Counted from the first letter of the stretch, positions 1 through 8,198 are shown. The stretch is DNA of 64,000 nucleotides from Streptomyces sp. NBC_00654 (GCF_026341775.1 NZ_JAPEOB010000002.1:1612001-1676000), one strand, 5' to 3'. The notes: generated from the letters alone by a model not told the origin. Made by a program: numbers and translations.

Positions 1-8
1 GTACTCAT
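1..8 (-). CDS. Start of a gene leaving the window (partial)
   Basis: Reading leftward, an ATG at 8-6 begins ATG-AGT-AC and is preceded by a purine-rich stretch (GGGAGAGGCGGG, about 11-22) that could serve as a ribosome site. Only two codons and part of a third lie inside the window, so no product can be named. An inverted repeat upstream (45-59) looks like a TetR-family operator and suggests this gene may be a repressor or under one. This is an inference from a start codon and spacing only. Confidence 0.3.
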
Positions 9-44
9 CGGATCCCGCCTCTCCCAGCCGACCGTCCCGGCAGA

Positions 45-59
45 CTAACCGGTCGGTAT
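45..59. promoter_or_regulatory. Possible TetR-type operator
   Basis: The core ACCG-gt-CGGT (48-57) is an inverted repeat flanked by TA/AT, of the kind bound by TetR-family regulators. It lies about 40 bp upstream of the start codon that reads out of the window to the left and about 125 bp upstream of the muramidase gene. Short and unsupported by a second copy in the window. Confidence 0.3.
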
Positions 60-181
60 GTCCCTGGGGAAGGGTCCGGGGCCAGTACGGGGAATCCGCC
101 CGGTCCGGGTCGTTCCGTGCGGCGCGGACCCGCGCTAGCGTGCGTGACCATGACAGACGGCGCGATCATGGAGGTAGCGGA

Positions 182-1450
182 ATGAGCCTGTCCAGACGTG
201 GTTTGCTGGCCGCCGGGAGCGCTGTGGGAGCCCTCGCGGCCACGGCGGCGGGGACCGGCCCCGCAGCCGCCCGCCCGGGTCACGGCTCCGGACACGGCCG
301 GGTGCGCACCGGGTTCGACCGGCTGGCCGCCGACGGCTACCGGCTGCTGAAGGGGCAGAAGGTCGGGGTGGTCACCAATCCGACCGGGATCACCTCCGAC
401 GTGCGGCACATCGTCGATGTGATGCACCCGGACGCGCGGGTGAACCTGACCGCCGTCTTCGGCCCGGAGCACGGCTTCCGGGGCACCGCCCAGGCGGGCG
501 GCTCCGAGGGACGGTACGACGACCCTGCGACCGGACTGCCGGTCTACGACACCTATCTCAAGAGCGGTCAGCCCCTGGCGGACGTCTTCACCGCCTCCGG
601 GGTGGACACGGTCGTCTTCGACATCCAGGACGCGGGCGCCCGCTTCTACACGTACATCTGGACGCTCTACGACTGCATGGAGGCGGCCGCCCTCGCGGGT
701 AAACGTTTCGTCGTCCTGGACCGGCCGAACCCGGTGACCGGGCGGGCCGCGCTGGGACCGGTCCTGGATCCGGCGTTCGCGACGTTCGTGGGCCGCCGGG
801 AGATCGCCCAGGCGCACGGCATGACCGTGGCGGAGCTGGCGCTGTTCTTCAACGCGGAGTTCCTGGCGGAGCGGCCGGTGCGACTGGACGTCGTCACGAT
901 GTCGGGGTGGCGGCGCTCGGACTTCTTCGACACGACGGGGCTGCCGTGGGTGCCGCCCAGCCCGAACATGCCGACGCCCGAATCGGCCCTCGTCTACTCC
1001 GGCACCTGCCTGTTCGAGGGGACGAACCTCTCCGAGGGCCGGGGCACCACGCGGCCGTTCGAGCTGCTGGGGGCGGAGGGGATCGACTACCGCTGGGCGG
1101 CCGCCGCCAACGCGCTGGACCTGCCCGGGGTGGCGTTCCGCGAGGCGTACTTCGCGCCGACCTTCTCCAAGTTCCAGGGGAAGACGGTCGGCGGGGTGCA
1201 GCTGCATGTCCAGGACCGGGAGGTGTTCGACCCGGTGCGCACCGGCATCGCCCTGCTGGTGACGGCGAAGCGGTCCTGGAGCGGCTTCGCCTGGCGGCCG
1301 GACAACTGGATCGACAAGCTCACCGGGAACACCCGGGTCCGCACGATGATCGACGCGGGCGCGGACACCGATGAGGTGGTGGGCGCCTGGCGCGATGACC
1401 TGGCGGCGTTCCGGGCGAAGCGGAAGAAGTACCTGCGGTACGGCGGGTAG
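182..1450 (+). CDS. Secreted DUF1343 / NamZ-type exo-beta-N-acetylmuramidase
   Basis: The 422-residue product belongs to the DUF1343 family, whose characterised member NamZ removes terminal N-acetylmuramic acid from peptidoglycan fragments. The N terminus carries SRRGLL followed by a hydrophobic, Ala-rich stretch ending around AAARPG, so export by the Tat route is likely. Family hallmarks are the conserved blocks DRPNPVTG, PSPNMPTPESA and EGRGTTRPFE. The ATG at 182 is chosen because GGAGG sits 8 bases upstream and because the signal peptide starts there; a GTG at 140 would add 14 residues unlike a leader. It stands alone, facing a GNAT gene across a hairpin. The likely role is wall recycling outside the membrane. 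Family assignment is firm; the substrate is inferred. Confidence 0.88.
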   Translation: MSLSRRGLLAAGSAVGALAATAAGTGPAAARPGHGSGHGRVRTGFDRLAADGYRLLKGQKVGVVTNPTGITSDVRHIVDVMHPDARVNLTAVFGPEHGFRGTAQAGGSEGRYDDPATGLPVYDTYLKSGQPLADVFTASGVDTVVFDIQDAGARFYTYIWTLYDCMEAAALAGKRFVVLDRPNPVTGRAALGPVLDPAFATFVGRREIAQAHGMTVAELALFFNAEFLAERPVRLDVVTMSGWRRSDFFDTTGLPWVPPSPNMPTPESALVYSGTCLFEGTNLSEGRGTTRPFELLGAEGIDYRWAAAANALDLPGVAFREAYFAPTFSKFQGKTVGGVQLHVQDREVFDPVRTGIALLVTAKRSWSGFAWRPDNWIDKLTGNTRVRTMIDAGADTDEVVGAWRDDLAAFRAKRKKYLRYGG

Positions 1451-1470
1451 CGGCTGTCCCGGACGCAGGG

Positions 1471-1491
1471 CCGGGGGGCGCTGTCCCCCGG
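1471..1491. terminator. Bidirectional hairpin terminator
   Basis: A perfect 7-bp stem CCGGGGG / CCCCCGG with a 7-base loop lies 20 bp after the muramidase stop and between two convergent genes. There is no T-run, as is usual for Streptomyces. Confidence 0.55.
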
Positions 1492-1545
1492 CTGTCCCCC
1501 GGTCGGCCCCCACCGTCCCCCACCGTCCTCCGGCGGCCCCGGACG

Positions 1546-2025
1546 TCAGCGGGTCAGGTCCAGCTCGCCGAGATGGTCGCCGTCGTTCGTCAGCCCGCAC
1601 TTGAGGTACCCGAGCCGCAGATAGAAGTCCTCCGGGCCGCCCTCGCCGGGGTGCCAGGTCACCGTGGAGAGCGTCCCGCCGCGCCTGCGGATCTCCTCGT
1701 TCACCGCCCGTACCGCGAAGCGCCCGTACCCGCGGCCCTGTTCACCGGCGTCTATCGCCAGGCGCCAGAGACCGGAGCGCGGCGGTGCGCCCGGCACGTC
1801 CGCGTCGAAGTCGAAGGGGATGCCGAAGAAGGCCATCACGAAGCCCACGGTCCGGTCACCGTCGCGGATCAGCCGGGGCCAGGCGGTGCCGGGGTGCACA
1901 TACGCCTCCGCCAGCGATTCGGCGACCGGCGACACGAACGCCGTCTGGTCGGGGCGGACCCGGAGACGGCAGGCGCTCAGCACGTTCGCGGGGGTGGGTT
2001 TCTCCAGGCGTGGGGACACTGTCAT
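1546..2025 (-). CDS. GNAT family N-acetyltransferase
   Basis: A 159-residue single-domain GNAT acyltransferase. The acetyl-CoA loop is recognisable as EQGRGYGRFAVRAV (consensus Q/RxxGxG/A) near residue 100, preceded by the strand LWRLAIDAG and followed by the C-terminal FYLRLGYLKCG segment typical of the fold. The substrate is unknown; the closest general type is the small-molecule (polyamine or amino-sugar) class of GNATs. It starts at ATG 2025 and is convergent with the muramidase gene. Immediately upstream lies a decayed acylase fragment, so this gene's upstream neighbour was probably rearranged. Confidence 0.85.
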   Translation of the reverse strand: MTVSPRLEKPTPANVLSACRLRVRPDQTAFVSPVAESLAEAYVHPGTAWPRLIRDGDRTVGFVMAFFGIPFDFDADVPGAPPRSGLWRLAIDAGEQGRGYGRFAVRAVNEEIRRRGGTLSTVTWHPGEGGPEDFYLRLGYLKCGLTNDGDHLGELDLTR

Positions 2026-2084
2026 ATGCGGACCCTATGCGCGGCCCGGAAAGCCTGGCCACCGAATAACGCCTGCTCAGGGCG

Positions 2085-2249
2085 GTGATACGAGGTGGCC
2101 GGATCGACGTCCGCCGCGCGCACCGGGTTGATTCCGCTGTTGCAGTAGGCGGCGGTGCGGGAGTCCGCGCCGAACCAGTTGAAGGCGCGGTCGATGCGGG
2201 AGGCCGCGCGCTGGAAGGAGGCGGTGTCCCCGGCCGGCAGGGCGAACAC
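2085..2249 (-). pseudogene. Penicillin-acylase-family fragment
   Basis: About 55 residues read as part of a beta-lactam/acyl-homoserine-lactone acylase (Ntn hydrolase superfamily): SFQRAASRIDRAFNWFGADS followed by RTAAYCNSGINPVR and DVDP resembles the segment in full acylases where the chain reads NWFYAD...IAYFNSG..PVR..G.DP. The full enzyme is over 700 residues. Here the reading frame meets a TGA just upstream (2253-2255) and leaves the family a few residues after DPATS, so only an internal scrap remains. It lies between a GNAT gene and a hypothetical gene and has no start signal. It is probably a deletion remnant. Confidence 0.6.
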
Positions 2250-2448
2250 CGGTCACCTCTTCCGCATCGCCGCCCACCCGCACGCCCTCTCACCACCGGC
2301 CGCACGCCGCCGCGCTACCGGTCATCACCCCCGCCTCACGTGGGGTGTCTCGGCCAATGGACGATTCTCATCTTTCGATGGAGCCGAAACGGGCAGTCGT
2401 ACGTCCATTCCTTGACGCCGAAGTACGAGTGACGGAGGTGGCAGTGAC

Positions 2449-3060
2449 ATGGCCGGTTTCCGGAGTCTTGCGAGACAGGTCCGCGATCCGCTGGGCGACC
2501 TGGCATTGCGGCGGTATTCGCTGCGCAAATGCCTGGAGAGGTTCGCCCCGTACGGTCATCGGGCGACCTGGCACCATCTGTGCGCCCGGCACGGGATCGG
2601 ACCCGAGGACCGGGCCCCCGATCCGGTTCGTCTGATGGGCGCCCTGGAGGAGTTGGAGGAGGCGCGGGCCATCTGGCTCGCGTACGAGACGGGGTTCGCC
2701 GAGCGGAGGCGCCGGGAGAAGCACGACGGACTCCGCCGGCCGCGGGCGTTCGACGACTGGCACCGCCGGACCTGGGGCGGCAACGGTGTCGCCCGCTGCG
2801 CCGATCCGGGGGTCCATCCGTCCGCGCCCCTGGCCGAGGTGCTGCGGCGGCTGATCGCGGCGCTGGGGTCCGAGCCCGGGTCCGCCTGCCCGGTCTGCGC
2901 GGCGACGGGCATCACCTGGCGGCAGGACCTGGACCGGGACCCGTGGTCGGGGCCGGTCTGCACCGGATGCGGAATCGTGGTGCCGCGCCCCGTGCTGACG
3001 GAAGGAGCACTCGCGCGGGCCGGGCGGACACGGCAGCGGAATCTGGCCTCGGCGGCGTGA
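2449..3060 (+). CDS. Hypothetical protein with C-terminal zinc-ribbon-like cysteines
   Basis: A 203-residue soluble, basic protein that I do not recognise. The N-terminal two thirds are helical and rich in Arg and Trp (WHHLC, WLAYE, WHRRTW). The C-terminal part has CPVCAATG and, 28 residues later, CTGCG, i.e. two CxxC pairs spaced as in a treble-clef or zinc-ribbon fold, so metal binding is plausible. The ATG follows a GGAGGTGG ribosome site at 2434-2441. It stands alone between the acylase remnant and soxR. No catalytic motif is visible. Confidence 0.7.
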   Translation: MAGFRSLARQVRDPLGDLALRRYSLRKCLERFAPYGHRATWHHLCARHGIGPEDRAPDPVRLMGALEELEEARAIWLAYETGFAERRRREKHDGLRRPRAFDDWHRRTWGGNGVARCADPGVHPSAPLAEVLRRLIAALGSEPGSACPVCAATGITWRQDLDRDPWSGPVCTGCGIVVPRPVLTEGALARAGRTRQRNLASAA

Positions 3061-3121
3061 GCGGTGCGCCCGGAGGGGCGGTCGACCCCGTCGGCTCCCC
3101 CTGCCCGCCCGGCTGCTCCCG

Positions 3122-3610
3122 CTACCCGCCCGGCCGCTCTCCCCGCTCGCTCTTCGTGCGCTCGGGCATCAGACGAGAGCCGGTGATCATGCCGCCGGAG
3201 ATGTCATCGGGGTTGGAGAGCACACAGTTCTCCAACGAGAGGCAGCCACAGCCGATGCAGTCGGTCAGATGGTCACGCAGCCTGCCCAGCTGATCGATGC
3301 GCTCGTCCAGTTCGCCGCGCCACGCGTGGGAGAGCCTGGCCCAGTCCTCCCGGTTCGGGGTCCGCCCCTCGGGGAGCTCGGCGAGCGCCTCGCGGATGGT
3401 GGCCAGCGGGATGCCGACCCGCTGCGCGGCGCGCACGAACGCGACCCGGCGCAGTGCGTCCCTGGTGTACCGGCGCTGGTTGCCACTGGTCCGACGGCTG
3501 TGGATCAGGCCCTTGGACTCGTAGAAGTGGAGGGCCGAGACCGCGGCACCGCTGCGCGCGGAGAGCTGGCCGACCGAGAGTTCATGGAGTGTCTGTGGGA
3601 TCTGAGGCAC
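3122..3610 (-). CDS. soxR: Redox-sensitive transcriptional activator SoxR
   Basis: A MerR-family regulator of 162 residues. The N-terminal winged helix (SVGQLSARSGAAVSALHFYE) is followed by a dimerisation helix and the [2Fe-2S] cluster loop CIGCGCLSLENC, with the diagnostic CX2CXCX5C spacing. In actinomycetes SoxR senses redox-active metabolites and activates a small set of oxidoreductase genes rather than soxS. The GTG at 3610 is preferred because known Streptomyces SoxR proteins begin with xQIPxxxHEL; an ATG at 3649 would add 13 residues encoded by a duplicated 14-bp sequence (3607-3620 and 3628-3641). Note that no ribosome site is well spaced for the GTG. Confidence 0.93.
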   Translation of the reverse strand: MPQIPQTLHELSVGQLSARSGAAVSALHFYESKGLIHSRRTSGNQRRYTRDALRRVAFVRAAQRVGIPLATIREALAELPEGRTPNREDWARLSHAWRGELDERIDQLGRLRDHLTDCIGCGCLSLENCVLSNPDDISGGMITGSRLMPERTKSERGERPGG

Positions 3611-3745
3611 CCCTCGAACCCTACTGGCACCCCTCGAACCCCGCCGCACTCTTCGAAAACCCTGCCGATCACCACGGTGCGCCGGACGCCGCCCCCGTAC
3701 ACCGGTGCGCAGCGTCGTTGACAGGGGCGCACCGCCCGAAGGATG

Positions 3746-3761
3746 CTGAGCAAGCGCTTAG
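3746..3761. promoter_or_regulatory. TetR operator, copy 1 (MaoC gene)
   Basis: The 16-bp sequence CTGAGCAAGCGCTTAG (an imperfect palindrome centred on the AAGCGCTT core) lies 60 bp upstream of the MaoC gene. The identical 16 bp occurs at 4985-5000, upstream of the neighbouring TetR gene, which makes this a probable binding site for that regulator. Confidence 0.75.
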
Positions 3762-3820
3762 AAATCGACGTTGCGAGGCGCAGCATGAGGGCAGAGAGCC
3801 GGAAGGCAGGGACCAGAACC

Positions 3821-4282
3821 ATGTCAGAGCCGAGGATCTTCACGTCCGCGCAGGAACTGCGCGACGGGGTGGGCGAGCAACTGGGTCACAGCGAATGGCT
3901 GGAGATCGACCAGAAGCGGATCGACCAGTTCGCCGAGGCGACCGGCGACCACCAGTGGATCCACGTGGACCCCGAGCGGGCGGCGGCCGGGCCGTTCGGC
4001 GCGACGATCGCCCACGGCTATCTGACGCTCTCCCTGCTGCCCGCGCTCGTACCCCAGGTCATGCGGGTCGAGGGCATGAAGATGGGCATCAACTACGGGA
4101 CCAACAAGGTCCGTTTCCCCTCGACCGTCCCGGTGGGTTCACGGCTGCGCGCCACGGTCGTGCTCGGCGGCGTCGAGGAGGCGGGCGGCGGTGTGCAGGT
4201 CACCGCCGTCGTCACCGTCGAGCGCGAGGGCGGCGAGAAGCCCGCCTGCGTCGCCGAATCGGTGTCCCGCTACTACTTCTGA
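3821..4282 (+). CDS. MaoC family dehydratase / enoyl-CoA hydratase
   Basis: A 153-residue single hot-dog-fold hydratase. The R-hydratase signature is clear: FAEATGDHQWIHVDPERA, with the catalytic Asp and His in GDHQWIH, then GPFGATIAHGYLTLSL. Such proteins hydrate trans-2-enoyl-CoA to the R-3-hydroxyacyl-CoA, feeding lipid or polyketide-type pathways. The ATG at 3821 is preceded by GGCAGGGA; an upstream in-frame ATG at 3743 would run through the operator and is rejected. The identical operator in front of this gene and of the convergent TetR gene (4314-4937) indicates that the pair forms a small acyl-CoA-responsive regulon. Confidence 0.9.
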   Translation: MSEPRIFTSAQELRDGVGEQLGHSEWLEIDQKRIDQFAEATGDHQWIHVDPERAAAGPFGATIAHGYLTLSLLPALVPQVMRVEGMKMGINYGTNKVRFPSTVPVGSRLRATVVLGGVEEAGGGVQVTAVVTVEREGGEKPACVAESVSRYYF

Positions 4283-4313
4283 GCCGCCCCGGACCCGGCC
4301 GCCGGGCCAGGGG

Positions 4314-4937
4314 CTATGTCCGCGCACCCACCATGCGCAGCACGAGGTCGGCGTAGAGCGCGCCGACCTCGTCGGGCGTCCGGATCCCCCGGGCGTTGAA
4401 CCAGCGGGCCACATCGATGCAGAGCGACAGCACCGCGAGGGTGGTGCCGGGCACATCGGGGACGTCGAACTCCCCCGCCCGTACGCCCTCGGTGATGATC
4501 CGGCGCACCACGGCGTCGTTCCTGCGGCGCAGTTCGACGATCTCGGCGCGGTGTTCGTCGCCGAGGGCGTCCAGTTCGTACTGCACGACGCGTGCGGTGG
4601 TGTGCCGTTCGGCGTGCCAGCGGACGAAGGAGCGCACCGCCGCGGCGAGCCGGACGGCCGCCGTGCCGTCCCGGTCGGCCTCCGCCTCCAGGACGGACAG
4701 GGCCCGCTCATGGCCGATCTTGCTGATCCGGTGGAGGAGCTCTTCCTTCGTCTTGTAGTGGATGTAGAGCGCGGCCGGGCTCATACCCGCGCGGCCGGCG
4801 ATGTCACGGGTGGTGGTCGCGTGGTACCCGCGCTCGGCGAACGCGTCGACGGCGGCGACGAGGAGCCGCCTGGCCGCCTCGGGCGTGACCTCGCCCCACG
4901 GCGTGTCGTCACCGTCCATCTCCTGCGCCGTACTCAT
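4314..4937 (-). CDS. TetR/AcrR family regulator (probable control of the MaoC gene)
   Basis: A 207-residue TetR protein. The N-terminal HTH covers about residues 20-66 (AFAERGYHATTTRDIAGRAG, then SPAALYIHYKTKEEL), and the C-terminal two thirds form the ligand-binding helices. The start at ATG 4937 follows AGGGG. Its own upstream region contains the 16-bp operator also found in front of the convergent MaoC gene, so autoregulation and control of MaoC are likely. By analogy with fatty-acid TetR regulators the ligand may be an acyl-CoA, which is an inference. Confidence 0.9.
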   Translation of the reverse strand: MSTAQEMDGDDTPWGEVTPEAARRLLVAAVDAFAERGYHATTTRDIAGRAGMSPAALYIHYKTKEELLHRISKIGHERALSVLEAEADRDGTAAVRLAAAVRSFVRWHAERHTTARVVQYELDALGDEHRAEIVELRRRNDAVVRRIITEGVRAGEFDVPDVPGTTLAVLSLCIDVARWFNARGIRTPDEVGALYADLVLRMVGART

Positions 4938-4984
4938 CGCCACGTGCCCCTCTCCGTCAACAGGACGCACACCATACCCCGAAC

Positions 4985-5000
4985 CTGAGCAAGCGCTTAG
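4985..5000. promoter_or_regulatory. TetR operator, copy 2 (regulator gene)
   Basis: Exact second copy of the 16-bp operator at 3746-3761, placed 48 bp upstream of the TetR start codon. Two identical sites in front of two adjacent genes are unlikely by chance. Confidence 0.75.
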
Positions 5001-5028
5001 GTCCGGGGCGCCGGATACCGTCGCCGGA

Positions 5029-5319
5029 TCAGAGCTTCTGGAAGGGGTCGTGCTCGGCGAGGATCTTCTCCAGGCGCGCCTGGTCGACGCGGCTGACGAG
5101 CTGCCCCGCCTCCTGGCGGTCCCTGATGACCTTGGCCAGGGTGAAGCACGACGTGACGAGGTAGAGCACACCGATGGCGAGGAAGCCGCGCACCCAGGCG
5201 TCGGCGTCGAGGAAGTAGATCCCGAGGGCCACCGCGCCCATCGCCACCCCGAAGGATGCGACGGCCTGACCGTAGAAGGCCGCGGTGCCCTGCTGCTTGA
5301 CCGATGTCGTCTCACTCAT
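5029..5319 (-). CDS. YiaA/YiaB two-helix membrane protein
   Basis: A 96-residue inner-membrane protein of the YiaAB two-helix family. Two hydrophobic helices are visible (about residues 13-31, FYGQAVASFGVAMGAVALG, and 37-57, WVRGFLAIGVLYLVTSC), with a conserved Gly-rich first helix and a charged C-terminal tail. The function of the family is unknown. The start at ATG 5319 gives the typical short N terminus MSETTSVKQQ; longer readings would add an Arg-rich leader. It stands alone between the TetR and acyl-CoA dehydrogenase genes. Confidence 0.85.
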   Translation of the reverse strand: MSETTSVKQQGTAAFYGQAVASFGVAMGAVALGIYFLDADAWVRGFLAIGVLYLVTSCFTLAKVIRDRQEAGQLVSRVDQARLEKILAEHDPFQKL

Positions 5320-5408
5320 GCCGCACAGCATCCGCCGGCGTGGCGCGCGCCACATCCGCATCCGTACTCAGCCCGGTACTCAGACGCCCGTTCGAGCGCG
5401 AGGGCCGG

Positions 5409-6560
5409 TCAGAAGGCGGAGACCCCGGTCAGCGCGCGGCCGATGATCAGTTTCTGTATCTGGCTGGTGCCCTCGTAGAGGGTCATGACCCGGGCGTCGC
5501 GCAGCAGCTTGCCGACGGGGTACTCGTCGATGTAGCCGTAGCCGCCGAAGACCTGGAGGGCGTTGTTGGCGGCGCGCACGGCCGCCTCGGAGGCGAACAG
5601 CTTCGCCGTGGACGCGGCCGTGGCGAAGTCCTGGCCCCGGTCGACGAGATCGGCGACCCGCCAGGTCAGCAGCCGGGCGGCGTCGACGTCGACGGAGATG
5701 TCGCTGATCAGTTCCTGCACCAGCTGGTGGCCCGCGATGGACCTGCCGAACTGTTCCCGCTCGCCCGCGTACCGTACGGCGGCGTCGAGTGCGGCCTGCG
5801 CGATGCCGACACAGCCCGCCGCGACCGACATCCGCCCCTTGGTCAGGGCCGACATGGCGACGGAGAAACCCTTGCCCGCCGGGCCCAGCAGGGTGTCGGC
5901 GGGGACCCGGACGTCCTCCAGCACCAGTTCGGCGGTGGCCTGGCCGCGCAGGCCGAGCTTGCCGTGGATGGCGCGGCGGGTGAGGCCGGGAGTGTCGGCG
6001 GGCACCAGGAAGGCGGAGATCCCCCGGTGACCGGGGGCGTCCCCGGTCCGCGCGAAGAGCAGCACCACATCGGCCCAGGTGCCGTTGGTGATGAACATCT
6101 TGGTGCCGTTGATGACGTAGTCCCCGCCGTCGCGGACGGCCCCCGTCGTGAGGTTCCCGGCGTCGGATCCGGTCCCGGGCTCGGTGAGGGCGAAGCAGCC
6201 GACCGCCTCGCCCGCGGTCAGGCGCGGCAGCCACCGCCGCTTCTGCTCCTCGCTCCCCCAGGACGCGACGGTCTTGGCGACGAGGCCGAGCGAGACGGAA
6301 ACGATGCCGCGGACGGAGGAGTCGCCGCGGCCCAGCTCCTCGGTGACCAGGCAGTAGGCGAGGTGGTCGCCGCCGGAGCCGCCGTACTCCTCGGGGACCG
6401 TGAGGCCGAGGAAGCCGAGCGACCCCAGCTTCTTCACGATCGACCTGTCGACGCTCTCGGCCCGGTCCCACGCGACGGCGTTCGGGGTGACCTCGCGGGC
6501 GACGAAGTCCGCCGCCAGCCGCCGTACGGCTTCCTGTTCCTCGCTGAGTTCCAGGTTCAT
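5409..6560 (-). CDS. Acyl-CoA dehydrogenase
   Basis: A 383-residue FAD enzyme of the short/medium-chain acyl-CoA dehydrogenase class. It has the N-terminal helical domain (ELSEEQEAVRRLAADFV), the flavin-contacting block CFALTEPGTGSDAG, the middle beta domain (GTKMFITNG) and the C-terminal block QVFGGYGYIDEYPVGKLLRD followed by LYEGTSQIQ, where the Glu is the usual catalytic base. It catalyses the first oxidation of beta-oxidation or branched-chain amino-acid breakdown. It is divergent from a TetR gene with only 55 bp between them, and the operator at 6579-6596 lies in that gap. Confidence 0.93.
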   Translation of the reverse strand: MNLELSEEQEAVRRLAADFVAREVTPNAVAWDRAESVDRSIVKKLGSLGFLGLTVPEEYGGSGGDHLAYCLVTEELGRGDSSVRGIVSVSLGLVAKTVASWGSEEQKRRWLPRLTAGEAVGCFALTEPGTGSDAGNLTTGAVRDGGDYVINGTKMFITNGTWADVVLLFARTGDAPGHRGISAFLVPADTPGLTRRAIHGKLGLRGQATAELVLEDVRVPADTLLGPAGKGFSVAMSALTKGRMSVAAGCVGIAQAALDAAVRYAGEREQFGRSIAGHQLVQELISDISVDVDAARLLTWRVADLVDRGQDFATAASTAKLFASEAAVRAANNALQVFGGYGYIDEYPVGKLLRDARVMTLYEGTSQIQKLIIGRALTGVSAF

Positions 6561-6578
6561 CGAGCGACACCCCACTTT

Positions 6579-6596
6579 AATTAGCACTGCTAGTTT
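6579..6596. promoter_or_regulatory. TetR operator between acyl-CoA dehydrogenase and TetR genes
   Basis: Contains the perfect 11-bp palindrome TAGCACTGCTA (6582-6592). Read on the minus strand the site is AAACTAGCAGTGCTAATT. A related site, AAACTAGCGCCGTTAGTTT, precedes the aldehyde dehydrogenase gene at 12948-12966, so the same regulator may act at both. Confidence 0.7.
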
Positions 6597-6615
6597 ATGG
6601 TTCGCAGGCCCTACT

Positions 6616-7305
6616 ATGAGCCGCATGGCCCGACCGCGCAAGCCCCTCCTCAGCAGAGACCGCATCGTCGAGGCGGCGAGCGCGCTCGTGGACTCCGAGG
6701 GGCTCGGCGCCGTCTCCACCCGGCGCCTGGCGGCCGTGCTGGGGGTCAGCGGGCCCTCGCTCTACAACCACTTCCGCAACAAGGACGAGATCCTGGACGC
6801 GGTCGCCGACGCCGTCTCCGCCCAGGTCGATCTGTCGATGTTCGAGGAGTCCGACCCCCGGGACTGGCGGGAGGCCCTGCACGACTGGGCCGTCTCCTAC
6901 CGCGCGGCGCTCACCGAGCACCCGCACATCGTCCCGGTCCTCGCCCAGGGGCCCGGCCGCCGTCCGGCCGGTCTGCGGGTCGCCGACGTGGTGTTCGGCT
7001 CCATGGTCGGGGCCGGCTGGCCGCCCGCCCAGGCGACGTACATCGGGGCCCTGATGCGCTACTTCATCACCGGTTCGGCCCTGGGCTCCTTCGCCCGCGG
7101 CTTCGTCGACGACGAGACGGCCTACGACCCCGCCGACTACCCGCACCTCGGCCAGGCGCATCTGCTGGCCGACCGCCGCCGGCAGGTGGACGAGGGCGCG
7201 TTCGCGACCGGGCTGCGGGCCCTGCTGGACGGGCTCGCGCTCCAGTACGAGCAGATGGCCCGCACCGGGAACGACACGGTTCGGCCGCTGCCGAACCGTG
7301 CCTGA
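6616..7305 (+). CDS. TetR/AcrR family regulator (TetR_C type)
   Basis: A 229-residue regulator. The HTH (about residues 14-60) includes STRRLAAVLGVSGPSLYNHF and RNKDEILDAVADAV, and the C-terminal domain resembles the tetracycline-repressor C-terminal class. It is transcribed divergently from an acyl-CoA dehydrogenase and probably represses it through the 18-bp site in the 55-bp gap. ATG 6616 and ATG 6625 are both in frame; neither has a good ribosome site, so the message may be leaderless or near-leaderless. The role in control of acyl-CoA metabolism is inferred from gene position and the shared operator. Confidence 0.9.
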   Translation: MSRMARPRKPLLSRDRIVEAASALVDSEGLGAVSTRRLAAVLGVSGPSLYNHFRNKDEILDAVADAVSAQVDLSMFEESDPRDWREALHDWAVSYRAALTEHPHIVPVLAQGPGRRPAGLRVADVVFGSMVGAGWPPAQATYIGALMRYFITGSALGSFARGFVDDETAYDPADYPHLGQAHLLADRRRQVDEGAFATGLRALLDGLALQYEQMARTGNDTVRPLPNRA

Positions 7306-7319
7306 CGCATCCTGGACGC

Positions 7320-8039
7320 ATGGCACGCCAGACACCGCACGATCCGGCCGCTCCGCGCCTCGCCGCACTGGCCGCGCTGCTCGCCGACGAGACCCGCGCC
7401 TCCTTCTGCCTCGCCCTGCTCGACGGGCGCGCCTGGACGGCCGGTGAGCTGGCCAGGTACGCGAGGGTCGCCCCGTCGACCGCCAGCGAGCATCTGGGCA
7501 AGCTGGTCGCGGGCGGGCTGCTGGCCGAGGAACGGCAGGGCCGCCACCGCTACGTACGGCTCGCCGACGAACGCACCGCGCACCTCGTCGAGGAGCTGGC
7601 CGCCGGGGTCGTGGCCGGGGCGGACGAGCGGCCGCGCGGCCTGCGGGAGGCGAGCATGAGCAGCGCCCTGGCCCGTGGGCGCACCTGCTACGACCATCTC
7701 GCGGGCCGGCTCGGCATCAGGATCACCGACGCGATGACCGACCGCGGACTGCTGCGGCAGGACAACGGCCTCGCACTCACGGACGCCGGCCTCGGCTGGT
7801 TCGACGCGCTGGGCATCGGGCTCCCGTCCACGTCCCGGCGGCCCCTCGTACGGAGCTGTCTGGACTGGACGGAACGCCGCCCCCACCTGGCGGGTGCCGC
7901 GGGCGCCGCGCTGTGCCGCCATGCGCTGGAGGCCGGATGGTGCGTACGGATCGGTTCGGGGCGTGCGGTGCGGGCGACGCCGGACGGGGAGCGGGCGCTG
8001 TCGGAGCTGCTCGGCATCGAGGCGCCGTCGATCGCCTGA
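7320..8039 (+). CDS. ArsR-like winged-helix regulator
   Basis: A 239-residue regulator. The first 100 residues form an ArsR-type winged helix (RLAALAALLADETRASFCLA, then LARYARVAPSTASEHLGKLV with the recognition helix, and the wing ERQGRHRYVRL). The remaining 140 residues form a second helical domain with no metal-ligand cysteine pattern, as in the larger ArsR-like proteins common in actinomycetes. It follows the TetR gene by 14 bp in a different frame and precedes the EamA transporter gene, which it may regulate. Confidence 0.85.
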   Translation: MARQTPHDPAAPRLAALAALLADETRASFCLALLDGRAWTAGELARYARVAPSTASEHLGKLVAGGLLAEERQGRHRYVRLADERTAHLVEELAAGVVAGADERPRGLREASMSSALARGRTCYDHLAGRLGIRITDAMTDRGLLRQDNGLALTDAGLGWFDALGIGLPSTSRRPLVRSCLDWTERRPHLAGAAGAALCRHALEAGWCVRIGSGRAVRATPDGERALSELLGIEAPSIA

Positions 8040-8198
8040 CGGCCCCGGCAACGGCCGCCCGGTGGCCGGCCGTCGCGGCGGACGGGGCGGCGGACGACGG
8101 CCTCCGGCTCCCGGCATCCGGCATCCGGCGACGCCGACGATTGACGGAAGACGACAATTCGGCCGGGGCCGCAACGTCGCGGTCGTAGCCTCTCGGTC

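Noticed and set aside
3607..3641. Duplicated 14-bp sequence as a SoxR operator
   Set aside because: The copies are direct, not inverted, and do not fit the SoxR dyad; more likely a local duplication at the soxR start.
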